Assembly (NCBI GenBank): GCA_022925895.1
Contig: JAKSYS010000609.1
Location: 1 to 38,075, forward strand
Direction: 5' to 3'
From: Fragilaria crotonensis
Taxonomy: Eukaryota > Bacillariophyta > Fragilariophyceae > Fragilariales > Fragilariaceae
DNA length: 38,075 nt
The translations under genes were made by a program, and so were the position numbers. Below, in pieces: positions 30,032 through 38,075 of this stretch (its first letter is position 1; the number at the start of each line of letters is the position of its first letter). Below the pieces are notes generated by a model, which was given only the letters and a program-made list of their open reading frames with translations, was not told the DNA's origin and did no database searches.

Positions 30032-31413
30032 ATGGCGGACGAAGACCTGGAACTCCCTGATCCTTCCTTGAAGAATATTCTTGATCAAGAATCTCTGCAG
30101 TGGGTGTTTGTCGGTGGCAAGGGCGGTGTCGGAAAGACAACCACGTCGTGCTGCCTCGGCGTGCAATTGGCCAAGTGTCGTAAGAAGGTAGGTGTTCGTG
30201 TTTCAGCATTGCAGTGCTTTTATACTATATTTGTTGTGCGCTGCGTGTGCGTGTGTGAGCACTCTTATTCGTTGTCGATCACGGTATCCATGGTCTTTAA
30301 TAGCACTTTCCGCTTTCCGATTATCCAATCCCAAATAACTAATTACTAATAACGTCCCCTCACGCGGACACACACAGGTCCTGATTGTTTCGACCGACCC
30401 GGCGCACAATTTGAGTGATGCCTTTTGTCAAAAGATTGGTCGTGAACCAACGCCAATCAATGGTTTTGACAACCTCAGTGCCATGGAAATTGATGCCAAC
30501 GATGACATGGAGGAGATGCAACGATCCATGGAGGCCGCCACTAGTGAGGACGATACCGGCTTGCAGAGTCTCATGGCCGAACTCACATCGTCAATTCCTG
30601 GAATCGATGAGGCCATGAGCTTTTCGGAACTCATGAAGCAAGTTCAGAATTTGGACTTTGATGTTGTTGTCTTTGATACAGCCCCAACCGGCCACACGTT
30701 GCGCTTGTTGAGTTTCCCAACCATTCTCGAGAAGGCACTTGGAAAGGTTATGGATTTGAAGGACCGCTTTGGTGGACTGATCGGACAAGCCTCGGCCATG
30801 TTTGGAGGGGGCTCGAATCCTGGACAAATGCAAGATATGTTGTTGGGACGATTGGAGGAGACTCGCGCTGTGATTAATAAAGTTAACGATGCCTTTCAAG
30901 ATCCAGCATTGACCACCTTTGTAAGTTTGATGCATGCCTGTGTTTCCTTGGAGATGAATGTTGATTACTTTTTGACCGCATTGCCCTGATCAATGTTGTA
31001 AAACCGTCAAAATCTCATCAACCCCAACATTAATTGCACAGGTTTGCGTCTGCATCCCGGAATTCCTCTCCATCTACGAGACAGAACGTCTCGTACAAGA
31101 GCTTTCCAAATTCGGCATTGATTCTCACAACATTGTTGTCAACCAAGTCCTCTTCCCCGAAAAGGACGCGGAAGAACTCGGCGAATGGTACGATTCCAAC
31201 AAGGCCAAGTTACCCAAGGAGGCCCAGGAAATCTGTGCCAAACTTATGGCACGCAAGCGCATGCAAGACAAGTATATTGGACAATGCTTCGACCTCTATG
31301 GTGATGACTTTCATGTCATCCTCATGCCTCTATTGGATTATGAAGTACGTGGTGTCGAAAAGATTAAGGTCTTTTCGGAGCTTTTGATCAATCCTGTTGA
31401 TTTGGAGGAATGA
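30032..31413 (+). CDS. GET3: GET3/ArsA-family ATPase, tail-anchored protein targeting (356 aa, three exons)
   Basis: The exons are 30032-30187, 30378-30920 and 31042-31413. The introns of 190 and 121 nt are GT-AG and both phase 0, giving exactly 357 codons. The deviant Walker [10 protein letters not shown] is at residues 28-36 (Lys30, Lys35). Switch I is STDPAHN at 57-63. Switch [14 protein letters not shown], starts at Asp152. The Met-rich helical groove regions ([27 protein letters not shown]) and the C-terminal IVVNQVLFP and EEICAK-like segments complete the fold. The cytosolic dimer captures tail-anchored proteins and delivers them to the ER. The zinc CxxC of yeast and animal Get3 is incomplete here: the aligned stretch reads C298-A-K-L301. 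Confidence 0.95.
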
Positions 31414-31719
31414 AAAAGCGGTGATCGTTGAATACTTTGAACTGCAAGGATGATTTGATCCGTAATTCTGGACTACAGTAGTCATTTTCAGTACTAGTAG
31501 GTCTCTAGAAGTGATACGTCGATACATGTGAAAGGAAGTAGACCGTCAACTTTAATAGCTACACTGGAGTATTAGCGGTAGTACGACTTCATCAAGCCCA
31601 CTCAGAGTCTTCTACGATATGGCCCGAGCCAAAGTAGTTTCATCGCAAACCAGTTGGTAGTTGTATTCATAGCTTGTCGGAACGATACTACATTCAAACG
31701 CCACATGCACCTTTCCATA
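31414..31719. other. Convergent intergenic region
   Basis: This is 306 bp between the 3' ends of GET3 and the globin gene. It should hold both polyadenylation regions. Nothing else was recognised. Confidence 0.5.
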
Positions 31720-32334
31720 TTACTCCGACTCATTAGCTTCCTCCGCACCCTCAATCATGCTGGTGCTTACAATATCATAAATACGCGCCCACGCAGTCTT
31801 GATCTCACTGGTAAACTTCTCCCCCAACACCTGTTGCAACGTATCCATGAGAGCCCGTCCGACCACAGCATAATGTGCCGGAAGTGCCCCATATTTCGCA
31901 TGCTTTTTGCCCAAATCGTGCAAAATTTCCATAAGTGGATCCAAGTCGGGGGCCAACAAACTGATGGCCGTATTGATGGTCGCAATGACTCCAGTCGCGT
32001 GTTCCATGAAACGTTCGGATTTGAAAAGCTCTTCCGAGCCAATCTCGAAGCCGCGAGTGAAACGGAACATGCCGTACACTTCCGGGGCAATTTCGAAGAT
32101 TCTATGAAAGCAGAGAATGAAGTGAGTTGTTTGTTGGTTGACGGCAAAGTGGTATCAACGTGTCGTGGACACGACAGTCATTGTGGTCACTGCCGGCAGG
32201 ATAAGTAGACATGGAACAGGCTTCAGCAAGATGACTCAATGAACGTACCGTCGGAAGAGCATTTCGCCCGCCACTTCTTCATAGTTTTCTATTTCCGTAA
32301 CGATCTTCCATGATTGAATTACCTGTGCTGCCAT
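31720..32334 (-). CDS. Neuroglobin-like globin (155 aa, two exons)
   Basis: Exon 1 is 32249-32334 and exon 2 is 31720-32101, with a 147-nt intron (GTACGT...CATAG). The joined length is exactly 156 codons. The N-terminus reads MAAQVIQSWKIV, then GEMLFRRIFEIAPE and MFRF, the A-B-C helices and CD corner of a globin. The distal His63 lies in FMEHATGVI (E7). The proximal His96 lies in LGKKHAKYG (F8). The H helix includes TAWARIYDIVSTSM. Both histidines and the helix spacing resemble neuroglobin and other hexacoordinate globins. Likely roles are oxygen or nitric-oxide chemistry or redox sensing in the cytosol, since no targeting peptide is seen. A non-autonomous transposon lies 66 bp upstream of its start codon. 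Confidence 0.9.
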
Positions 32335-32390
32335 GGTTGACGTCTGGTGGTTGTCAAAGTTTCGGAATGTGAGTTTTCGTGATAATCAAC

Positions 32391-32399
32391 GTTTCTTGA
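32391..32399. other. 9-bp target-site duplication, left
   Basis: GTTTCTTGA directly precedes the left end of the 1043-bp element and is repeated exactly at 33443-33451 after its right end. Confidence 0.85.
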
Positions 32400-33442
32400 G
32401 GGAATGCCTAATGCACTAAAACTTAAGGAGCAAACTAAACACTAAACCAATCAGAATCCGCGGAGACGTCATCATTTCGAGTTTCGTCCTCAATGACTAT
32501 TTGCACCCCCCTCTCTAAATAAAGCACTTCGATCGAGGCTTTGAAAAATTCGATCATGCATATTCGTATACATACATAATCTTAGACACATGTAAGAGAG
32601 GATCTTCATGTGCATTCGAGTTTTGAACTCACATTCATTTATGCAAATGCATGGGCATACGATATATACGATATACGTAATCTGTATGCACACCAAGGAC
32701 TTGTATGCATACATTGTACCAGGTTGGCGTGTCTTCGTACAAATCGGCTCCTGAAATACTACGAAGACAAATCAACGATCGTCTGATACTGGATGTCTAC
32801 GGAGTTTGTCGTCGTGTGTACTACAGTAGCACGACATGTATTGATATGAAAACAGTAAATCGATACGAATGCAACTACTTCAGTACGAGTAATGCTACTA
32901 CGACAGTACGCCATACAACATGTTTCCGTACGCCGGTGTTGTTGTCAGGTGAGACCCTTGAAAAAATGCGATGAAAATCAATCAAAACAGCTTCACTCCC
33001 ATGGTCACTACAACTGACAGACTACAATTGCTACATGAATAGAGGATACAGATTGGAAAGTTAAAAAGGGTCAACTACAAGAGAATGGACCCTCAACTGT
33101 CAACAGTTGAGGGTCCATTGTCGCAAAATACAATTTAATTGTTTTGTGCTCATCCGGATGCGTACCAGTCTTTCAAGACCGTTTCTACGTGATTCTACCT
33201 ACTGTGGACTACGTAAGTTTAATAGTGCAGTACTATTTTCCTTATCTAATTTCAAAACTGGACGTTGAAAACGTAGCGTTGCGATGCCGGCGTGCAATTT
33301 GAATATACATTTATATGCATGTATAAGATAACGATCACCTCAGATGACTATTTTTACCCCTCTCCCCTATGACGTCTCCGCGGATTCTGATTGGTTTAGG
33401 GCTTTAGTTTGCTCCTTAAGTTTTAGTGCATTAGGCATTCCC
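32400..33442. mobile_element. Non-autonomous Mutator-like (MULE) element, 1043 bp
   Basis: The terminal inverted repeats are 73-74 bp (32400-32472 and 33369-33442), beginning GGGAATGCCTAATGCAC, with one mismatch and one single-base gap. They are flanked by a 9-bp direct duplication, the size typical of Mutator-like elements. No transposase or other gene is present, so movement would need an enzyme supplied elsewhere. Inside are a 36-bp perfect palindrome (33084-33119) and a ~28-bp segment (GACTATTTGCACCCC / GACTATTTTTACCCC) present near both ends in the same orientation. The close match of the arms suggests insertion is not ancient. Confidence 0.85.
33084..33119. repeat. 36-bp hairpin, 17-bp perfect arms with 2-base loop
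   Basis: AATGGACCCTCAACTGT at 33084-33100 and its exact reverse complement at 33103-33119 are separated by only CA. It lies inside the MULE-like element. In DNA it could extrude a cruciform, and in RNA it would form a stable hairpin. No function can be assigned from sequence. Confidence 0.85.
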
Positions 33443-33451
33443 GTTTCTTGA

Positions 33452-35640
33452 AGTGTGAATGTGATGATGTTTTTTTCCGGCTCCCATGTCGTACTCGGAG
33501 TACACGAATACTTCCAGCATCAAATCAAAAATTTGGTGGTTGTAATGGGAACATCGGTCGAGCAAATAAGGCGCCCACATCTACAAGTACCAGTTACTGT
33601 AGTAGTCTGGTAGTCAAACGCTGCTACCGGTAGTATTCGTACTCCAGTGTCCAGTACTATACTGCTGTACAACATACTGCGTAGTACTCCGAGCACCCTA
33701 TGTACGAACACAAGTACTGGTGTATGCATACTGCATACTCGGAGTCTCGGAGTACTCCCGTACAGCGCTACACTTCGAGTTGATGTACTGTATGTATGAC
33801 TACTTGCATAAATGCAAAACGTGCTGCATAGCTGCATAGCCGATGTACTACGCGTCCCATATGTTCCCGATCGGTTGATAACTGGGCCAGACATGCAGGA
33901 CACAGGTCGTGAAACGAGAAATGACGAAATGACTGTTGCATACGACCACACCGGTGTGGCGTTCCAGCACTACATACCTGCATGATTCCTGCTACCACGA
34001 GAACCTGAAACACGTCGAACGACAAGGAGATTTCATGCTTTACAACACATAACAGTATATGAAGGAGTTTCGGAATTCAGCGATTGAACAGGCATGGGGG
34101 CAACCGAGATATAGGTACTTGTGGAACTAGCATACTACGGAACCAAGTGGTGGAAGATATGATATGACGTGGACTGAAGGCTGGCGGCAAAATAATGCTG
34201 TGGACCTAAGTGGCCAAAAGATCAACAGCAAGTAAGGCCCCAGATGTAGACTCATCCTTAAAACAATCCTGTTAACAACAGAACTGGAGTTTTTATCACT
34301 TCATTTCCCTTGTTTTCCATTAGTATCTGCTGCTCACCCACAAAAAAGCGGAAAGCCTTGCCTTGCTAGTACTATTGGCATTGTCAAATACTACAACCAA
34401 GGGACACATGAAGACTTGCACAATACTAAAAGTCCACTTGAACAATCATTTTCAGCAACTGCTGACATTCAAGTGTACCCCCAACTTTTTGAGCATATCC
34501 ACATCCAAGAAGCAAAACAACCCATCATATCATTCATTGTTGATCTGAATCACCAAAGAGTGATGATTGGGGTTGAGAGTCTCACTGTTTTGTCCCTCTG
34601 AAGGCTGTTAATTAGTCTCTTTCAAACTTGTTTGAGGGCCATAGACATTGTAGATTATGTCTATGGCCTGTTGCAACTGTGTCCCAAACCTGATCAGGTT
34701 GCAAATCACAGTCAGACCATTATCCTCCTTGACCACTTCATATACTATACCTAAACCTAGAGTATGATAGAAAATGCAACACTAAAAACGTTTCAGAAAT
34801 CTCACTTTTTCTGTATCATCCATTAGCGGGGGGATTAGACAACAATTTCTTCTTCAAAAGCTTGTGGTTCTTGCCTTTTCATGGGAACCATTTCCAACAA
34901 TTGGGCAAGGCCTTAAGCTCCAAGGTTATTGGTTTCCTTTTTTCAAGCTCAGAAGTGGGTTTTATATTCAAATTGCTTGCAGACCATAAACTGCTTAGAT
35001 GATGCCCCCATTCTATCATGTCCACACAGCCATGCAAAGAACAGTGCATCATCATCACACATTACTTGTCCTCCTTTGCAACTTGCTCCATCATTATGTG
35101 TATTGATTCAAACCATAAGTGCTTTGTGCAACACTTTGACTCAAATAAAGAAATCATTGAATATGGAATGTGTTAGCCCCTCAAGACATTTACTTTGGCA
35201 CAAGATGTTGCCCATTTTGTGTTTCGTAGTTGTGACTAAGTTTGTAGACTCCTCCATACAATTCAGTTTTTAATTGCTTTGTTCAGGCCAACTTTGCAAT
35301 TTCCATTGATGAACAAATTGTCACATGACCAATATCTGTTGGTACATACATGTACAATCGATTGCTTCGAATCAAAATCTCAAACGGGAAACAATTGTTA
35401 CTGTGGAAAATACTACTCGGAGTACACTACATAAGTACTCGCATGCCATAGTAGAGATTCTCCGTTTTGTAATTTCGAAGGCCAGACACATTTATCACCA
35501 TCCTTTTCATAACAACATTCTGGAGGGAGCCGGCAAATTACGAGTATACGAGAGAATCTCATCCGACACATCCAATATCCTTTGATATTTCCCTATCTAT
35601 CGCTTTTGCGTCGACGTTACGGAAAGCCCGTGGGTCGCGG
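33452..35640. other. Long intergenic stretch with weak coding remnants
   Basis: No complete gene is recognised. Several copies of the near-palindrome GTACTCGGAGTAC or variants occur (33491-33503, about 33684, 33734-33750, 35412-35424). A plus-strand frame at about 34364-34601 reads coding-like (IGIVKYYNQGTHEDL, PQLFEHIHIQEAKQPII, ending VESLTVLSL) and may be the remains of a gene or mobile element. From 34800 to 35280 the composition is T-rich on this strand. Short minus-strand fragments such as CDDDALFFAWLCGHDRMG hint at an old coding sequence there. I do not call any of these as genes. Confidence 0.35.
34637..34668. repeat. 12-bp inverted repeat hairpin
   Basis: GGCCATAGACAT (34637-34648) and ATGTCTATGGCC (34657-34668) form perfect arms around an 8-base loop. 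It follows the stop of the weak plus-strand frame ending at 34601 by ~35 bases. The role is unknown. Confidence 0.65.
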
Positions 35641-35777
35641 TACACTCCAAAATGCCTGTATTTGCGTATTTGTACACTTGGCAAGTTCCACGCACTCTAC
35701 ATGTAGGTTGTAGCACATCGGTCCAAGTACAGTCTCATCGTGCTCCATTCATCGTACCGGTACTCGTAGTTAACAAT

Positions 35778-35975
35778 ATGCGACATCACCAGAATGAGGA
35801 AGCTCGGACGACCGATCAATGTCCCTCGCGAAACTCCGTCTTCGGCCCAATGAAGAATCTCGCAGAGTCAGCCATCCTTCATTTGTCGTGGAAAGTGGAA
35901 CACCTGGAAGGTCCGGCCCAAGCACGTTTCGCGATTAACAAGATGTACCATAAGGATGTGCGCGCCAGCCAATGA
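35778..35975 (+). CDS. Small hypothetical ORF (65 aa), doubtful
   Basis: The ATG at 35778 opens a 65-codon frame with a coding-like second half (NSVFGPMKNLAESAILHLSW, GPAQARFAINKMYHKD). The frame is also open upstream to 35652. No family is recognised. It could be a small protein, the end of an exon, or chance. Confidence 0.3.
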   Translation: MRHHQNEEARTTDQCPSRNSVFGPMKNLAESAILHLSWKVEHLEGPAQARFAINKMYHKDVRASQ

Positions 35976-36035
35976 CCGGCCGGCGTGATGAGAGCTTGTT
36001 AGGATCTTTGTCGTATCATTCGAGCTGGCAAGGTT

Positions 36036-36303
36036 CAGCAAATGTCAGCAGATTTCTTTTTCGTCAGCAAATGTCAGCAGATTTGCTTTTCGTCAGCAAA
36101 TGTCAGCAAACTTGATTCTCGTCAGCAAACGTCAGAAGATGTCAGCATCACCGTAGCTTCTGTACTGGAAAAAACTCGTTTTCGTCATCATATGTCAGAA
36201 AATGTCAGCAGATTCGAATTTCGTCAGCAGACGTCAGCAAATTCGTTTTTTGTCAGCGGATGTCAGCAGATCTGTCTTTTCGTCAGCAAGTGTCAGCAAA
36301 ATG
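36036..36303. repeat. Degenerate tandem repeat of TTCGTCAGCAAATGTCAGCA
   Basis: About seven to eight imperfect copies of a ~30-32-bp unit with consensus TTTCGTCAGCAAATGTCAGCA plus a variable T-rich joint run from about 36036 to 36303. An interruption lies at about 36143-36180. The 120-codon plus frame through it (36042-36404) is explained by the repeat. It lies ~390 bp upstream of the AMPK gamma start. Confidence 0.75.
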
Positions 36304-36693
36304 ACGATGACGCTGGCATAACCAGTTTAGCACCAGCCAGACACAGAACGGAAATGATTTTCGCCTCCGGCCAGCGTGAATTCGACCTTGATTCACGAGA
36401 CTAAGCGTGTATTGCCGGACCTTCCTGGAGTCCACATCGCTACCGTTGCCCACCACATCGTTGAGAGAGAATCCCCTTGAGTTGTCTTTCGAGTTCATCA
36501 CCTTGTGTCTGGTATCATTTACCTACCTCGACCACTGTGAACCGGAGGCCACATTCCACAGGCCGCCGCCCCTGGAACTTCCTGGAGCAATCAAGAATAC
36601 GGCGTATATTAGAGCTGGTATTCGGAGTCACTGCTCTTGAGTACCAGTCTGCACTCTTCGCAGTTCGCAGTACGGTGTTAAGTTCCGGTCTAG
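36304..36693. other. Upstream region of AMPK gamma gene
   Basis: There is no supported gene. It may contain the promoter and an upstream non-coding or coding exon, because TCTAG directly before the ATG at 36694 could serve as a splice acceptor. Confidence 0.35.
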
Positions 36694-37930
36694 ATGATGA
36701 ATTATCATTCACATCCGGAATCAGTACAATTCCGCAATGAACGAGAAGTCATTCAAGAGGCAGGACGACAAGCCATTGCATCATTTTTGGAAGAGCAGAC
36801 CTGCTTCTCGATTTTGCGACCCAGTTCCAAGGTTGTTGTCTTTGATACACGGATACCTATACAGCTGGCCTTTTATGCGCTTGTGGAGCATGGTGAGTAC
36901 ACTTGCCATTAGTTCATTGCTGTAGTTGTTGTGTACAGGCGATTACATTAAGTGTTACCAGGTCACCAGTTCGTCCGCATAGCGAGCTAGTCGGCGATCT
37001 GCTCGATTCTCGACCATGACGCACAGATCGGAATGTTATGACGTTAGCCTCTCTATGTTCGCATTCACATATTCCATGTATTAATGCATTACCTCATTGA
37101 TTCTGTACAACGACCAACAGATATGCCTGCTGCGCCGCTGTGGGACCCGACACTTTGTCAATTTGTGGGCATCTTGACTGTCACAGATTTCATAGATGTA
37201 CTTCGCCACTTCCATCAAACTAAGACCCCAGCCTCGACGCTAGTAAGCAGGAGCATTGCCGAAATCTTAAACCAACCGCATATGCCCAAACCTGGCGAAT
37301 TTCTGTCCGCTGACTCCAGTACCTCCCTGAAACAAGCCTGTCTCTTACTACATCGGAATGGTTTGGACTTTTTACCCATTGTATACCCCGAGGATATGCG
37401 TGTCTTGGATACTGTGACATACACGACCATGTTGGAACATTTAGTCACAAACTTTCGAGAACAACGGCGACTCTTTGATGATTTGTTGATAGATTTGCAA
37501 CTTGGCACCTACGATGACGATTTGGTTACCATCCAACCCGATCAGACACTGGCAGCGGCCTTGCAATTGCTGCACGAACACAATTTGTCTGCCCTTCCCG
37601 TTGTCGAACACTTGCCGAATGGCAAACGCTTGTTGATCGGAGTGTACAGTCGATCGGATGTAACGTTTCTGATAATGGCCGATGATGCACAACAGGGCCT
37701 GAATAATTTGGACCTGACCGTGGGAGAAGTGTTGAAGCATCAAGAACACAAGGGACCAATTGACATCCGCAGATGTCATGCACTCGTGTCGGAAGGATCA
37801 AACTCTGCAGAATGTGTTTGAATACTTTTCACAGCAAAAATTCAATCGGTTGTACGTTGTAGATGGGGAACATTGTTTGTTGGGAGTGGTATCGGCCAGG
37901 GACTTGGTTGCGTACTTTTTAGAAGAATAA
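36694..37930 (+). CDS. AMPK/SNF1 kinase gamma subunit, four CBS domains (one frameshift)
   Basis: Exon 1 is 36694-36892 and exon 2 is 37121-37930, with a 228-nt GT-AG intron (GTGAGT...CAACAG, phase 1). CBS1 spans the intron (SKVVVFDTRIPIQLAFYAL, then MPAAPLWDPTLCQFVGILTV with TDFIDVL). CBS2 has LKQACLLLHRNGLDFLPIV, CBS3 has LAAALQLLHEHNLSALPVV, and CBS4 has TLQNVFEYFSQQKFNRLYVV and SARDLVAYFLEE. The APLWD and TDFI words are signatures of the nucleotide-sensing gamma subunit, which binds AMP/ATP and controls the energy-stress kinase. The frame shifts by one between CBS3 and CBS4 near CCGCAGATG (37767-37775). Loss of two bases there, perhaps a CG, would explain it, so a sequence error is likely. 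The ATG is preceded directly by an in-frame TAG, but an upstream exon is possible. Confidence 0.88.
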
Positions 37931-38075
37931 GATTGATGTCTGATCTGGAGTGCGAGAATACCATTCGACTACCGTAAGGCAGTTACTCTTCTGTCGTACA
38001 CTGAATAACCAGTTTCTTCGGAGTTGTACACCTTACTTCAGAACGAAAGACTTTGGGTTCGCTCGAGACCTAACT
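37931..38075. other. 3' flank of AMPK gamma gene
   Basis: There is only 145 bp to the end of the window, and no feature is recognised. Confidence 0.4.

Noticed and set aside
31654..32208. 184-codon plus frame opposite the globin
   Set aside because: Antisense shadow; the minus strand gives a complete two-exon globin with both haem histidines.
33520..33951. 143-codon minus frame
   Set aside because: Ser/Thr/Tyr/Cys-rich composition with no motif, over DNA full of TACT/GTAC words; likely accidental.
36042..36404. 120-codon plus frame with repeated SKCQQ-like words
   Set aside because: It is fully explained by the GTCAGCA tandem repeat; frame shifts between repeat units show no coding constraint.

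Overview
The window looks like nuclear DNA of a unicellular stramenopile, most likely a diatom. The host genes have short GT-AG introns (67, 190, 121, 147 and 228 nt as read here). One protein starts with a signal peptide ending in an A-x-A-G|F type site like the diatom plastid ASAFAP signal. The repeats carry Crypton-like tyrosine recombinases, and large unclassified DNA transposons of a kind I associate with diatoms. No species can be named from the sequence alone.

The left two thirds (about 2010-23285) is a nest of mobile DNA. Four head-to-tail copies of a ~3.47 kb unit (2010-5320 plus 12810-12917; 12918-16389; 16390-19860; 19861-23285) each carry one minus-strand gene. It encodes a Crypton-type tyrosine recombinase (R, K, HxxR and Y all visible) followed by a C-terminal region that resembles the DNA-binding tail of such proteins. 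A 7487-bp DNA transposon (5321-12807) with 24-bp terminal inverted repeats and a TA target duplication sits inside unit 1; the equivalent point is intact in the other three units. It holds decayed genes for a GNAT/Ulp1-like protein (plus), a CCHC-finger protein (minus) and a spliced unknown protein (plus), plus minisatellites and palindromic subterminal repeats.

The right third is gene-bearing host sequence: a tail-anchored coiled-coil protein with a poly-Asp tract (+, 23527-25279), a probably plastid-targeted MOSC-domain protein (-, 25792-26607), a small unknown ORF (+, 27388-27723), a coiled-coil protein (-, 28164-29417), the tail-anchored-protein targeting ATPase GET3 (+, 30032-31413), a neuroglobin-like globin (-, 31720-32334) and an AMPK/SNF1 gamma subunit with four CBS domains (+, 36694-37930). 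A 1043-bp non-autonomous Mutator-like element (32400-33442; 9-bp target duplication, 73-bp inverted repeats) lies 66 bp upstream of the globin start codon.

Many differences between the recombinase units, and one frameshift in the AMPK gamma gene, are small indels, often missing 1-3 bases near CG. Part of the apparent gene decay may therefore be long-read consensus error. The genes do not form an operon or one pathway. The only functional link I can see is that GET3 inserts tail-anchored proteins and one gene here encodes a predicted tail-anchored protein.
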